A stretch of 64,000 nt of DNA. It comes from Leptospira paudalimensis. Its GTDB lineage: Bacteria > Spirochaetota > Leptospiria > Leptospirales > Leptospiraceae. This document shows positions 17,294 to 26,371 of this stretch, piece after piece; within the stretch, counting starts at the first letter, position 1, and each line of letters starts with the position of its first letter. The notes beneath the pieces were generated by a model. It did not search any database. It was not told the DNA's origin and saw only the letters and a program-made list of their open reading frames with translations. Position numbers and translations under genes: made by a program. The stretch covers positions 721,231 through 785,230 of the forward strand of contig NZ_JAMQPR010000001.1 of NCBI RefSeq assembly GCF_026151345.1, in the 5' to 3' direction.

Positions 17294-18145
17294 TTATGAT
17301 TTTGTTTCCATTTCCTGATTGGGAATTTCTTTAAATAAACGGAAAAAGTACATCTCAACAAATGCTTTGATTACGAGTGTGATAATAGGTCCTGATACTG
17401 GAAGTTTGATCATTAGTATGAGTGCACCGAAATAAAAAAATAAGAATCCAAAATAGAACAAAGGTGTATATTCCCAAAGCTCAGATGGATTATTATCTGC
17501 ACCTATTAGTGCTCTGAATGATTGTAACATCCGTTGGAATTGGTTATGTTTTGGGATTTTTGGTGTACCCATCGCCACCCAAGCCCAAGATTCATTGTAT
17601 TTTTTATATGCTTTTGATTCAAAAAAATCAAAAAGTTTTGGTAAATAACGATACAATGTAAATAAAAAGATCCCCCAAATATAATACTGCTCTTTGGTGT
17701 TGAGTGATTGGTAAAGAGTTAAAAAATTAAAATTAGTTTCCAATACACCTGTGGTTGCAACGCTCAAGAAGAGTTCAATCATCATATAAAAGAAAAAATT
17801 AAAACCAATGAGTAAACTTATGATGCAAAGTAGTGCAATGAATAGGATGACACCAAAAAAAGGTACAAAGATAAAATAAAATATTTTTCCAATGACTGGT
17901 TTTGGAATTTCCAAATCTTGTAAACCAGCTTCTTTACCCTGTTGGATGGCAGCAAAAATAGCACAGGATATGAGTCTTAACATTCCAAAACCAAAAACAA
18001 AATAAAGTTCGGGATACAGTGCGATCATGATATTTCTAGGTTCTGATGAAAAAATAAATAAACCCAGAAGAGGAGCCAGATCGGCACAAAAATCAGACCA
18101 TTCTTTTTTAGTCCAAGGGAGTAAGCTGAGAAGAAAATGCAACAT
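17294..18145 (-). CDS. multi-pass membrane protein of unknown function
   Basis: 283 residues with about six hydrophobic helices (near residues 25-40, 48-70, 95-120, 125-145, 165-180, 230-270). No family is recognised with confidence; the arrangement of a short cytoplasmic N-terminus and paired long helices is loosely like Yip1-domain proteins. ATG at 18145. It ends about 23 bases from the SDR stump and starts 64 bases after the end of the histidine kinase gene on the same strand, so it could be cotranscribed with that kinase. Confidence 0.6.
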   Translation of the reverse strand: MLHFLLSLLPWTKKEWSDFCADLAPLLGLFIFSSEPRNIMIALYPELYFVFGFGMLRLISCAIFAAIQQGKEAGLQDLEIPKPVIGKIFYFIFVPFFGVILFIALLCIISLLIGFNFFFYMMIELFLSVATTGVLETNFNFLTLYQSLNTKEQYYIWGIFLFTLYRYLPKLFDFFESKAYKKYNESWAWVAMGTPKIPKHNQFQRMLQSFRALIGADNNPSELWEYTPLFYFGFLFFYFGALILMIKLPVSGPIITLVIKAFVEMYFFRLFKEIPNQEMETKS

Positions 18146-18209
18146 TGTGCAAAGGAGTTTATGAGATTTCGTTCGATTTCAATCTTAATTTTGAATGAAT
18201 TATCAAATT

Positions 18210-21200
18210 TTATAGAGGGAGAGAAACTTTAAAAGTTGTTTTGCCAGGTATGGAATCAACAGAAACTTTTCCATTGTGTTTGAAGATCACTCGTCTTACA
18301 ATGTCTAAGCCCAATCCACTTCCTTCACCTAACTCTTTTGTGGTGAAAAATGGTTCGAATATCCTATCTTTAATTTCTTCTTTGATCCCACAACCTGTAT
18401 CTTGGATCATTACATCGATCCATTTGGTTCCTTCTTGGTTTGCTGATTCGTTTTTGATTGTGATGGTAAGAGTTCCTTTGTATGACATTGCTTGGATGGC
18501 ATTAAAGATTAAATTTGTCCAAACTTGGATTAAGTCATCTGGAAAACAGCGGATCCATATTGGAGAATCAGGGTAATTGCGAATCACTTCGATACCTGTT
18601 TTGATTTGGCTATTATAAAGGATTAAAACAGTCTCAATATTTGACACCAGGTCGGTTTCAATTTTTTCCCCTTGTTTATCAAAATGTGAAAAGTTTTTTA
18701 GAGCATAAAGAATTTTTGAAACTCGTTGGATTGATTCAAGGATTGAATTTAGATTTTGTGTTGTATGAATGTAATCCATCCCATAATTAAAAAAATCTAA
18801 AAAATCTTCCTCATGGCATAAGTGTTCTATCATGTATAAACAGTTTTGAACTCCTAAATCAACAATTTCCTCTGCTACAAAATCAGGATCTTTACAACCC
18901 AATGATTCCAATTTTTCTCGGATCAACTTTTTTTGTTTTCTCGCTTCTGATCCATGTAAATGGTTTCGTTTCAAAAAAGAATCAACCATCCAATTAAAAT
19001 AAATTTCACGTTTTCCTTTTGGTTTGGATGATAACAATTGAATGATATTTTCTTGGTTGATGATCTGATTTTTAATGTTTTCTAAGATCAATTGGCTTGA
19101 TGCTTGTATGGCTCCCATTGGATTGTTGATTTCGTGTGCGATTCCTGCAATGAGTTGGCCAAGTGATGCCATTTTTTCATTTAAGATCAATTGTGATTGT
19201 GTGATTTTTAGTTCTTCTAATGTTTTTTCTAATTCAAGTTTTTGTGTGATAATCAGATTATTTTTTGCTTGGATTTCTCTAAGTGCCTTTTTGATTGATT
19301 CTGCTTCATTGATCAATGTTAGGTCGATAAAAGAAAGAATCCATTTGCCTTCTTCTATTTCTTTTTTATTTACTTGGATTGGGATTAAGGTTCCGTCCTT
19401 TTTGATGCCTTCTAATGAAAAACTTTTTTCTTTTTTTCCCAAACCATCCCAAAGAGGATCTGCAATGATATCTTTAATGGAAACTTTTTGGAATGAATCA
19501 TATCCAAATAATTTTTTAAAAGCAAGATTTGCATCTACTATCTTATCTCCTTCCGTGATGATAATAGCTTCGCTTGCAAAGTTATAAAAATTGCGGAATC
19601 TTTCTTCTTTACTTTCTAGTTTTGATTCAAACTCAATTTTTGCAGATACATTTTCTAAAACACCTACCTGTCTTGTTGATTTTGTAAGATCAGTTCCGAT
19701 GAATGTACCTCTATCCTCTATTGGGATGTAGGTATTGTCTTTTCTCCTAAGACGATAAAAAGCATGGTATGGACTTTTGGTTCCGATTGCATCAGCTAGT
19801 AATTCTTTGGTGAACATTCTGTCATCTGGATGAATGAGATTTAGCCATCCATTAATATCCAAATGATTGAATTCTTCGATTTCATACCCAAGTACTGATT
19901 TGATTGCTCCATCCCATGTGATTTTATCTTCATTGATATCGTAATCATAAATGATGAGTCCTGTTTGATCGGCAACTTTATGGAACCTTGCTTCATTTTC
20001 CAAAAGAGCGATTCTTTTTTTTCTCGTTTCATCTATGTTTTCAATGCTTCCAATGATGATGGGACCGTTTCTTTCTGACAAAATGAATTTTCCCTGCACC
20101 TTTACCCATATTTTGGGATTCCCTTTGATTTCTAATTCTAAATCAAAGGGAGAATGTTCGATCCTTGCCTTTGTTAAAGCTTGGTTTAATGTCTCTTGGC
20201 TTTCAATTGCAAAAAATTCGATTAACGAATGTATGGTGGGTGAAAAATGATTTGGATTTACGTTTAGTAAATAATACAAATCAGGGGTCCAAAACATTTG
20301 ATTTGACTCAATTGTCCATTCCCAAACACCAGATTTTGAAATCCTTCGTATCTCTTCACCTAATTCGTTTTGTTTTTTTAGTTGTAATTCAATTTTTTTC
20401 GTAGAAGTGATGTCTTGGGCAATACCCAATACTTCCGTCGGAATTCCTTCTTTATTAAATGAAAAATTGGTTTCCCAAACACGAAACCAATGGATGTTTC
20501 CATTTTTATGGAAAACTCGAAAGTCTAACACGTATATATCGGTATTTTTTTCTTCTAACATTCTTTTTGAATGCGCGTCTATGAGGTGAAGATCGTCAGG
20601 GTGTAGAATATTTTGGATTAGGTATTCATAGTTGAGGATAGGTTCAACTTCAAATCCTAAAAAACTTTCTATGCTATTGTTTAGGTATAAAAATTCATCC
20701 GTTGCTAAGTTTTGGATGTAAATGATGGCGGGAAGAGTTTTGGTAACTTTGGTGAGTAGTTTTTCTTTTTCTCCTAACTTTTTTTGTAGTTCAATGAGTT
20801 GGTCTTTTTTTTGAATGACTCCTCGTGCAATCCGTTTCCCATCTTCTGAAATGTAATTGTAGAGTTTGACTTCGCAGTAAACTTCTTCACCATCGCGATT
20901 TAAATGTACCCAATCAAATTTTACATTTCCTTTTTTGAATCCTTCTTCTATATAAAATTCTGCTAATATTGGAGAAGGTTGTCCATTTGGTTGGAACTTG
21001 GGACTAATTTCTATCACGGATAAACTTAACAAATCTTTTTTAGTAAAACCTAATATATCTGTTAACTTTGCATTACAATCGATGAATAATTGGCTTTCCA
21101 AATCAAAAACAACAACGGCATCTTCATCTTGGTCAAAAAAAGTTTTATATGTGGTTTGGTCTTTTTCTTTTAGAAGATTTTCTAAGTAGGCTATTTTTTC

Positions 21201-21239
21201 TTTTGCCTCCTCTAAAGTGATGTCTTCGTTTTCTTTCAT
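18210..21239 (-). CDS. multi-PAS sensor histidine kinase with insertion in the dimerisation domain
   Basis: 1009 residues, soluble. About five PAS/PAC units occupy residues ~30-640 (for example FFDQDEDAVVVFDLESQLFIDCN, FRVFHKNGNIHWFRVWE, YRLRRKDNTYIPIEDRG, FYNFASEAIIITEGDKIVDAN). The H-box is GIAHEINNPMG with the phospho-acceptor His702. The catalytic domain has N-box WTNLIFNAIQAM, G1 DTGCGI, FFTTKELGEGSGLGLDIV, so it is an active-type kinase. Between the H-box helix and the second dimerisation helix (LNSILESIQRVSKILYALKNF) there are about 100 extra residues. No receiver or regulator gene is adjacent, so its partner is unknown. Many PAS domains imply redox, oxygen or small-ligand sensing. Confidence 0.9.
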   Translation of the reverse strand: MKENEDITLEEAKEKIAYLENLLKEKDQTTYKTFFDQDEDAVVVFDLESQLFIDCNAKLTDILGFTKKDLLSLSVIEISPKFQPNGQPSPILAEFYIEEGFKKGNVKFDWVHLNRDGEEVYCEVKLYNYISEDGKRIARGVIQKKDQLIELQKKLGEKEKLLTKVTKTLPAIIYIQNLATDEFLYLNNSIESFLGFEVEPILNYEYLIQNILHPDDLHLIDAHSKRMLEEKNTDIYVLDFRVFHKNGNIHWFRVWETNFSFNKEGIPTEVLGIAQDITSTKKIELQLKKQNELGEEIRRISKSGVWEWTIESNQMFWTPDLYYLLNVNPNHFSPTIHSLIEFFAIESQETLNQALTKARIEHSPFDLELEIKGNPKIWVKVQGKFILSERNGPIIIGSIENIDETRKKRIALLENEARFHKVADQTGLIIYDYDINEDKITWDGAIKSVLGYEIEEFNHLDINGWLNLIHPDDRMFTKELLADAIGTKSPYHAFYRLRRKDNTYIPIEDRGTFIGTDLTKSTRQVGVLENVSAKIEFESKLESKEERFRNFYNFASEAIIITEGDKIVDANLAFKKLFGYDSFQKVSIKDIIADPLWDGLGKKEKSFSLEGIKKDGTLIPIQVNKKEIEEGKWILSFIDLTLINEAESIKKALREIQAKNNLIITQKLELEKTLEELKITQSQLILNEKMASLGQLIAGIAHEINNPMGAIQASSQLILENIKNQIINQENIIQLLSSKPKGKREIYFNWMVDSFLKRNHLHGSEARKQKKLIREKLESLGCKDPDFVAEEIVDLGVQNCLYMIEHLCHEEDFLDFFNYGMDYIHTTQNLNSILESIQRVSKILYALKNFSHFDKQGEKIETDLVSNIETVLILYNSQIKTGIEVIRNYPDSPIWIRCFPDDLIQVWTNLIFNAIQAMSYKGTLTITIKNESANQEGTKWIDVMIQDTGCGIKEEIKDRIFEPFFTTKELGEGSGLGLDIVRRVIFKHNGKVSVDSIPGKTTFKVSLPL

Positions 21240-21359
21240 TGGGAAGCCGGGAACATTAGTATTAAATGAAATAAAAAAAATTCAACTGAAAAATATGAAT
21301 TTGAATTTAGGTATGATCGAGTCTGATCAGAAAAATATGTTTTTCATTTTCCGAAAAAA

Positions 21360-23135
21360 TTACCAAAATAAACTTTTAGTCCGTTTTGAAGCAATTTTAT
21401 GTGCTGCATTTACAAGACCCACATGGCTATAGGTTTGTGGAAAATTTCCCCATTGGTTTCCCGAATTTGATTCAATGTCTTCGCTAAACAAACCAACATG
21501 ATTGGAATGTTCACATACAAATTCAAATAGCTGAATTGCTTCTTCCAGTCGATCCATACAAGCCAATGCTTCGATGTACCAAAACGTGCAAACTAAAAAA
21601 GTAGTTTCTGGTTTTCCGAAATCATCTTTATGGAGATAACGGTAGATAAATCCTTCTTTGGTTTTTAATTGTGATTCTATTGCTTTGATATGTGATTTCG
21701 CTTTCTCCGAATGTGGATCCAAATAACCTAAAGTGATGAGTTGTAATAAACTGGCATCTAAGTCCTTTTTCCCTTGTGCCTGAGTATAACATCCAAGTTC
21801 TTCATTAAAACACAATTCGATATTGAATTCAGCGTCTTTCATCAATCGTTCAGCTTTTTCCAATAAGTTTTGTTTTTCTAGTTTGAGGGCGATTTCTTTT
21901 GCTGCTTTGGCACCAATCCAGTGAAACAAAAATGTATAACAATGTTTTTGTGAGAAATTTCGAAATTCCCATAGACCTGCATCTGGTTCTTGCATTGTGA
22001 TTTCAATTTGATCTAAAATATTTTGAATCAAGTTTAAATTATGAAATCTATTTTTTTCAGGAATCCTTTCATCTAAATACAAAGGCAGTAGTGATAAGAG
22101 GATTTGTCCATAAGCATCATTTTGTTTATGTGTATATGCTGAATTACCAATCCGAACTGGTTTGTTTCCTAAATACCCGTGTAAATCTAAAATTTTCTCT
22201 TCTAATAAATATTCGCCAAATATACTATACAATGGCTGGAATCGGCCATCTTCTGTTGGTGTTAGGTTGCTGATATATTGTGAATACTTTTCTAATTCTT
22301 CGAATTGGCCAAGATTAGTTAACGCTAATAAAGTGTAAAAACCGTCTCGTAACCAACAAAATCGATAATCCCAATTTCTTCCTGAATTCGGCGATTCTGG
22401 TAAACTCGTAGTTGATGCGGCAATGATGGCACCTGTTTCTTGGAACTGGTGAAGTTTTAAACAGAGAGCTGAACGAATTTGCTGTTTTTGGGCGAAGTTG
22501 GGAATGGTACAATGTTTCACCCAGTTTTGCCAATAATGTTTGGTTTTTGTGAATTCTGCTTCGACAAATTCGGAAAGGGAACTTTTGATTTCTCCTGATT
22601 CTAAAAGAGATACGTAAATAGGTTGATTGAGAATAAATTCTTTTTCTTTCAATATTTGATTTAAGGAAACATTGGATTGAATATAAACCTGGAATTCTTT
22701 TGTTTCGTAAACAATTTGTTCAGCGACTATTTTTGGTTCTAATGTTTGATTTCCGAAATCGTATGTAGGGTTTAATAGAATTTTTATCTTAACATCACCC
22801 GTCAGCGGAACTATTTTTCGATATAAATTTCGCGGGCATCGGAGGGTTCCATTTTGATAGTATCTTGGTGCAAAATCGATCACTGCAAATGATCCCGATT
22901 CAGTATGGATTTCTGTTTTTAGTATATTTGTATTTTCTAAATAAACTTGAGAGTTCTTGGTTACTTTAGTGTTTGGCAGAATTTGAAAATTCCCACATTT
23001 TTCATCCATCAAATTCCCAAAAATGGGTGAGCTATCAAAGTAAGGCCAACACATCCAAACAATTTCAGCAGACGAATTGATATGTGAGATAAAACTACCG
23101 TTCCCAATGATACCTGTATTATATTTATGTTGCAT
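21360..23135 (-). CDS. glycoside hydrolase family 15 (glucoamylase/trehalase-like)
   Basis: 591 residues, no signal peptide. An N-terminal beta-sandwich domain (IIGNGSFISHINSSAEIVWMCWPYFDS, ~1-215) precedes the (alpha/alpha)6 barrel. GH15 marks are present: SGRNWDYRFCWLRDGFY near residue 255, KQNDAYGQ near 345 and GLWEFRN near 385, the last carrying the likely catalytic acid Glu. GH15 members of this cytosolic two-domain type include glucoamylases and trehalases. The start overlaps the end of the fused trehalose-6-phosphate synthase/phosphatase gene by 11 bases, so trehalase activity or trimming of a related glucoside is the most likely role; specificity is inferred from context. Confidence 0.85.
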   Translation of the reverse strand: MQHKYNTGIIGNGSFISHINSSAEIVWMCWPYFDSSPIFGNLMDEKCGNFQILPNTKVTKNSQVYLENTNILKTEIHTESGSFAVIDFAPRYYQNGTLRCPRNLYRKIVPLTGDVKIKILLNPTYDFGNQTLEPKIVAEQIVYETKEFQVYIQSNVSLNQILKEKEFILNQPIYVSLLESGEIKSSLSEFVEAEFTKTKHYWQNWVKHCTIPNFAQKQQIRSALCLKLHQFQETGAIIAASTTSLPESPNSGRNWDYRFCWLRDGFYTLLALTNLGQFEELEKYSQYISNLTPTEDGRFQPLYSIFGEYLLEEKILDLHGYLGNKPVRIGNSAYTHKQNDAYGQILLSLLPLYLDERIPEKNRFHNLNLIQNILDQIEITMQEPDAGLWEFRNFSQKHCYTFLFHWIGAKAAKEIALKLEKQNLLEKAERLMKDAEFNIELCFNEELGCYTQAQGKKDLDASLLQLITLGYLDPHSEKAKSHIKAIESQLKTKEGFIYRYLHKDDFGKPETTFLVCTFWYIEALACMDRLEEAIQLFEFVCEHSNHVGLFSEDIESNSGNQWGNFPQTYSHVGLVNAAHKIASKRTKSLFW

Positions 23136-25311
23136 TTGATCCTACAGCTTCTAAGTGATTGATTAAACTTCCTATCCAAGAATGGACATCTTCTGTGTTA
23201 TGAAACCTGTATTTAGCTATTGTTTCTGATTTACCGATTTTGACTGTAATTGCATTTTCTGGTATTTCGCGAAACATATCTTCATCCGTCGTATCATCAC
23301 CAAAAACAAAAGTTTCTTGTTCTATGTCAGGAAGAATTTTTCTCGCAGCTTTTCCCTTCCCAGTTCCGTATTCTCTCACTTCGATGATTTTATTGCCTCT
23401 TTGTACAAAAAAGCCACTGTTAGATGAGATTTGCGAGAGTTCATCTAACATCTCTCTTGCGGCATTGAGTCCGATGTCTGGATCTGCATTTCTAAAATGC
23501 CATACCAAAGAATATTCTTTTTCTTCGGTAAAAGATCCTGGAACACGTTTGGTAAATTCATCTAAATGTGATTTTATTTCTTTTTTCCAATCCACATTGG
23601 AATGAAATAAAGAATTCCACTCGGTTAAATCCGGAGGTTTATGCCATGCTCCATGTTCGGCGATCAGATGTAAGGGCAAATCAGTGAAAATTGATTCTAG
23701 GAATTTTCGATCCCTGCCGCTAATAATGGCGATCGAGACGTTTGAAAATTTCGAAAGTTGTAATAAGGATTCTATAAGTTCTTTTGACGGTATTGCTAAA
23801 TGGGGTAAGGATTGGAATGGGACCAAAGTACCATCATAATCAAAGAAAATGAATATGGGACGATTCGACTTTGGTAATAGAACATCTGATTTTGGAGATA
23901 TAGATTTGGTTTGGAAATTGAGATTTCGTTTGGCCGTCTCTTCAGTCTCGATATAAATTTTATTCGCCCAATCCATGACCGAATTTTCCTTTAAGCGAGA
24001 TATCATCACTTCGTTTCTTTTTAAAATTTCTGATTCTTCAATTTCAATGGCTTCTTTAATCGCATTTGCCATACCACTTACATCATTTGGATTGACGAGA
24101 ATGGCTTCTGGTAATTCTGCCGAAGCACCAGCCATTTCACTTAAAACTAACATCCCGTTTTTTTGAGAGACCAAAAATTCTTTCGCCACTAAATTCATCC
24201 CATCTCGGAAGGGAGTGACAAGCATCACATGTGTATTCTTATACAAAGGGACCAATTCTTCAAATGGGAATCCTTTGTACTGGTATAAAATCGGTGTCCA
24301 GTCTAAAGTTCCAAAACTTCCATTAATAGCACCCACCTTTTCATCAATTGCTCGTTTCATGGATTGGTAAGAGGATACATCGGTACGGGAAGGAACTAAA
24401 ACCAATACGAGTTTACATCGTTTGATCCAATCTGGATTTTGTTTTAAAAATAATTCAAATGCATTTAACCGTTGTAAAACACCTTTTGTGTAATCAAGTC
24501 GATCTACAGAAAGGATTTGTTTTAAGTTTTTGTGGTTAATATTGATTTGATTTGCAATCGTATCACATTCTTTTGAATTCGCATACTTAGAGAATTGTTC
24601 CACATTGATTCCCATGGGGAATGCACCAGTTTTTGTAAGGTGGTTTTGGAAATAAATGATCCCTCGTTCGTTTTCAATTCCTAAACACCGCAGGAGTGTT
24701 CTAAGAAAGTATTGGGTATAACTTTGTGTATGGAATCCGATGAGATCGGCACCAAGTAATCCCTTTAATATCTTAGTTCGAAACCTTTCTGGTAACAAAC
24801 GAAAGATTTCAAATGTAGGGAAGGGGATATGTAAGAAAAATGACATTAGGATATTCGGAAATTCGTTTCTTAGTATCCCGGGTAATAAAAACAAATGGTA
24901 GTCGTGAACCCAAACCCAATCCCCAGGTTGGTAAATTTCGCGAATCTTCTTTGCAAACTCTTCATTTGCTTCTTCATAGGAGTTAAAGGTTGAATCAGAA
25001 AATTCACAGTGTGCTGTGAAATAATGAAATAATGGCCAAATGGTTTTATTACAAAAACCATTATAAAAAGAATCAGCTAACTTTTGTTTCAGAAAAACAG
25101 GTATGGTTCCGTGTTCATTATGCATTTGATTTGCATAATGATTTTGTTCTTTTTCGGGTATAGATTTGCCAGGCCAGCCTACCCAAAGAATTTCATTGCC
25201 TTGTGATTTCCAGTGAGAAAGAAAACTAGAAAGTCCAGTGGCCAGTCCGCCTACATTGGGAGTCCCATCCCACTGGACTGGTAACCTGTTGGATACGAGG
25301 ATCAGTCTCAT
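23125..25311 (-). CDS. bifunctional trehalose-6-phosphate synthase/phosphatase (OtsA-OtsB fusion)
   Basis: About 728 residues from the ATG at 25311, chosen because the GT20 domain begins directly with MRLILVSNRLPV; the frame stays open 22 codons further upstream without sense. Synthase part (~1-460): GGLATGLSSFL, WVGWPG, WVHDYHLFLLPG, FFLHIPFP, VDRLDYTKG, FRDGMNLVAKEF. Phosphatase part (~490-725): FFDYDGTLVPF (HAD nucleophile), IISGRD, and FGDDTTDEDMF. It should make trehalose from UDP- or other NDP-glucose and glucose-6-phosphate. First gene of an operon with the GH15 enzyme. Trehalose serves as osmolyte or stress protectant; the 500-base upstream region suggests an independent promoter. Confidence 0.93.
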   Translation of the reverse strand: MRLILVSNRLPVQWDGTPNVGGLATGLSSFLSHWKSQGNEILWVGWPGKSIPEKEQNHYANQMHNEHGTIPVFLKQKLADSFYNGFCNKTIWPLFHYFTAHCEFSDSTFNSYEEANEEFAKKIREIYQPGDWVWVHDYHLFLLPGILRNEFPNILMSFFLHIPFPTFEIFRLLPERFRTKILKGLLGADLIGFHTQSYTQYFLRTLLRCLGIENERGIIYFQNHLTKTGAFPMGINVEQFSKYANSKECDTIANQININHKNLKQILSVDRLDYTKGVLQRLNAFELFLKQNPDWIKRCKLVLVLVPSRTDVSSYQSMKRAIDEKVGAINGSFGTLDWTPILYQYKGFPFEELVPLYKNTHVMLVTPFRDGMNLVAKEFLVSQKNGMLVLSEMAGASAELPEAILVNPNDVSGMANAIKEAIEIEESEILKRNEVMISRLKENSVMDWANKIYIETEETAKRNLNFQTKSISPKSDVLLPKSNRPIFIFFDYDGTLVPFQSLPHLAIPSKELIESLLQLSKFSNVSIAIISGRDRKFLESIFTDLPLHLIAEHGAWHKPPDLTEWNSLFHSNVDWKKEIKSHLDEFTKRVPGSFTEEKEYSLVWHFRNADPDIGLNAAREMLDELSQISSNSGFFVQRGNKIIEVREYGTGKGKAARKILPDIEQETFVFGDDTTDEDMFREIPENAITVKIGKSETIAKYRFHNTEDVHSWIGSLINHLEAVGSNAT

Positions 25312-25815
25312 GGAATCTATAGGATCAGGATAAAAATTGAAGGCAAGGGTTTTTCTATAAAAAAAATAACAAAACAATTCGATGTAAAATGATTATAATC
25401 ATATTAGACTATTGAATTATAAAAATGTTCGCAATAAATTTGGTTTTTATTATTTATGGAATATCAATTTGATGGTGTATCGAATTTTAAATCATATTTT
25501 GGAATTGAAATGATTGTTTCACGATAAAGTTATAGATTTCAATGACGTTGTTCATGTCCAGGTAAATGTTGAAACTTGAATGTACCAAGGCCAATTGTGT
25601 GTTTGATTTTTAGTGATTTGGTGAGATTGGTACAATTGCCTATTTGTATTTTGATACGATGATTCTTTTTGTAAGAGTTTCATATAACAAGTGTCACAGA
25701 ATTGTCTTCAGTAAGAAAAAAGTATAAAACAAAATTCTATCCATTTTGAAAATGTATTTGTGTGTTCGTGTTTTTCGATAAAGGTAATTTTACTTTTGTA
25801 AATAAGAAGAAACAA
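25312..25815. other. 500-base AT-rich intergenic region between otsAB and a lipoprotein gene
   Basis: No convincing gene; only frames below 20 codons. A perfect 14-bp palindrome, ATGATTATAATCAT, lies at 25389-25402 and should sit in the otsAB promoter region. For the plus-strand lipoprotein gene a weak promoter is possible with TTGTCT (25702-25707) and TATAAA (25723-25728), spacing 15. Composition is very AT-rich. It may contain long untranslated leaders for both divergent transcripts. Confidence 0.4.
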
Positions 25816-26265
25816 ATGATGAAACAAACGCTGGTCCTTTCTGTTGTGATGCTTTTATTTGGAAATTGTGTTGGGGATTTATTCTTTGATACAAAAAATG
25901 AACTAGATACATCGAAAATTCCAAGAGACGAAGCCTTTCGAAAGTTCAGTGTGGCACTCCTCTTCAAAAAGTCAATTTGTCCGGATGCATCAGATTTTTA
26001 TCTTTTGTCTGCTGGCTATTTGACAACAAGACGTGCAGTTAGTTGTACTAGTTCTAAAACGACCGATAAGTCTCAAAAAACATTACAGAGTTGCGCTTCT
26101 TTATCGGATTATGTGGAAAAAAAATCTTTGGATGTTTGCATCGGTGAGGTGCTATTTTTCCCTTGTGAACAGTTTGATCGAAACAAACCTACAATTTTCC
26201 AATTGAACTTCCCCGTCTGTCGTGGGTTATTTGGACCAGGTGGGTCCTCTGGAAATACAATTTAG
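25816..26265 (+). CDS. small hypothetical lipoprotein
   Basis: 149 residues from the first of two adjacent ATGs; upstream in-frame starts lack a signal peptide. The N-terminus MMKQTLVLSVVMLLFGNC is a lipoprotein signal with cysteine at about residue 18. The mature part holds six or more cysteines (CPDASDFYLL, SCTS, SCASL, VCIGE, FPCEQ, VCRGL), which suggests a disulfide-rich fold exposed outside the cytoplasm. I do not recognise a family. It is followed by a gene for an outer-membrane barrel after about 100 bases. Confidence 0.65.
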   Translation: MMKQTLVLSVVMLLFGNCVGDLFFDTKNELDTSKIPRDEAFRKFSVALLFKKSICPDASDFYLLSAGYLTTRRAVSCTSSKTTDKSQKTLQSCASLSDYVEKKSLDVCIGEVLFFPCEQFDRNKPTIFQLNFPVCRGLFGPGGSSGNTI

Positions 26266-26302
26266 AAGGGAAAAAAGTAATGAATTTTTAGAAATAAAAT
26301 GA

Positions 26303-26318
26303 ACGAAGAAAACTTCGT
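26303..26318 (+). terminator. short hairpin after the small lipoprotein gene
   Basis: ACGAAG and CTTCGT form a 6-bp stem around an AAAA loop. An overlapping alternative pairs AAAACTTC with GAAGTTTT further on. No strong T-run follows, so it is a weak terminator candidate located between the lipoprotein stop and the next ATG at 26372. Confidence 0.3.
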
Positions 26319-26371
26319 ATATGTCTAAAAAGTGAAGTTTTAGTCTGTTTCGATATCGATCTCATATTCTT

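Noticed and set aside
19075..19587. 170-codon plus-strand frame opposite the histidine kinase
   Set aside because: Antisense shadow; the kinase motifs on the minus strand are unambiguous.
23240..23605. 121-codon plus-strand frame opposite the trehalose phosphatase domain
   Set aside because: Serine-rich antisense shadow of a conserved domain.
25500..25700. Tiny frames of 7-14 codons in the region upstream of the small lipoprotein
   Set aside because: Too short, no ribosome-binding sites, nothing recognisable.
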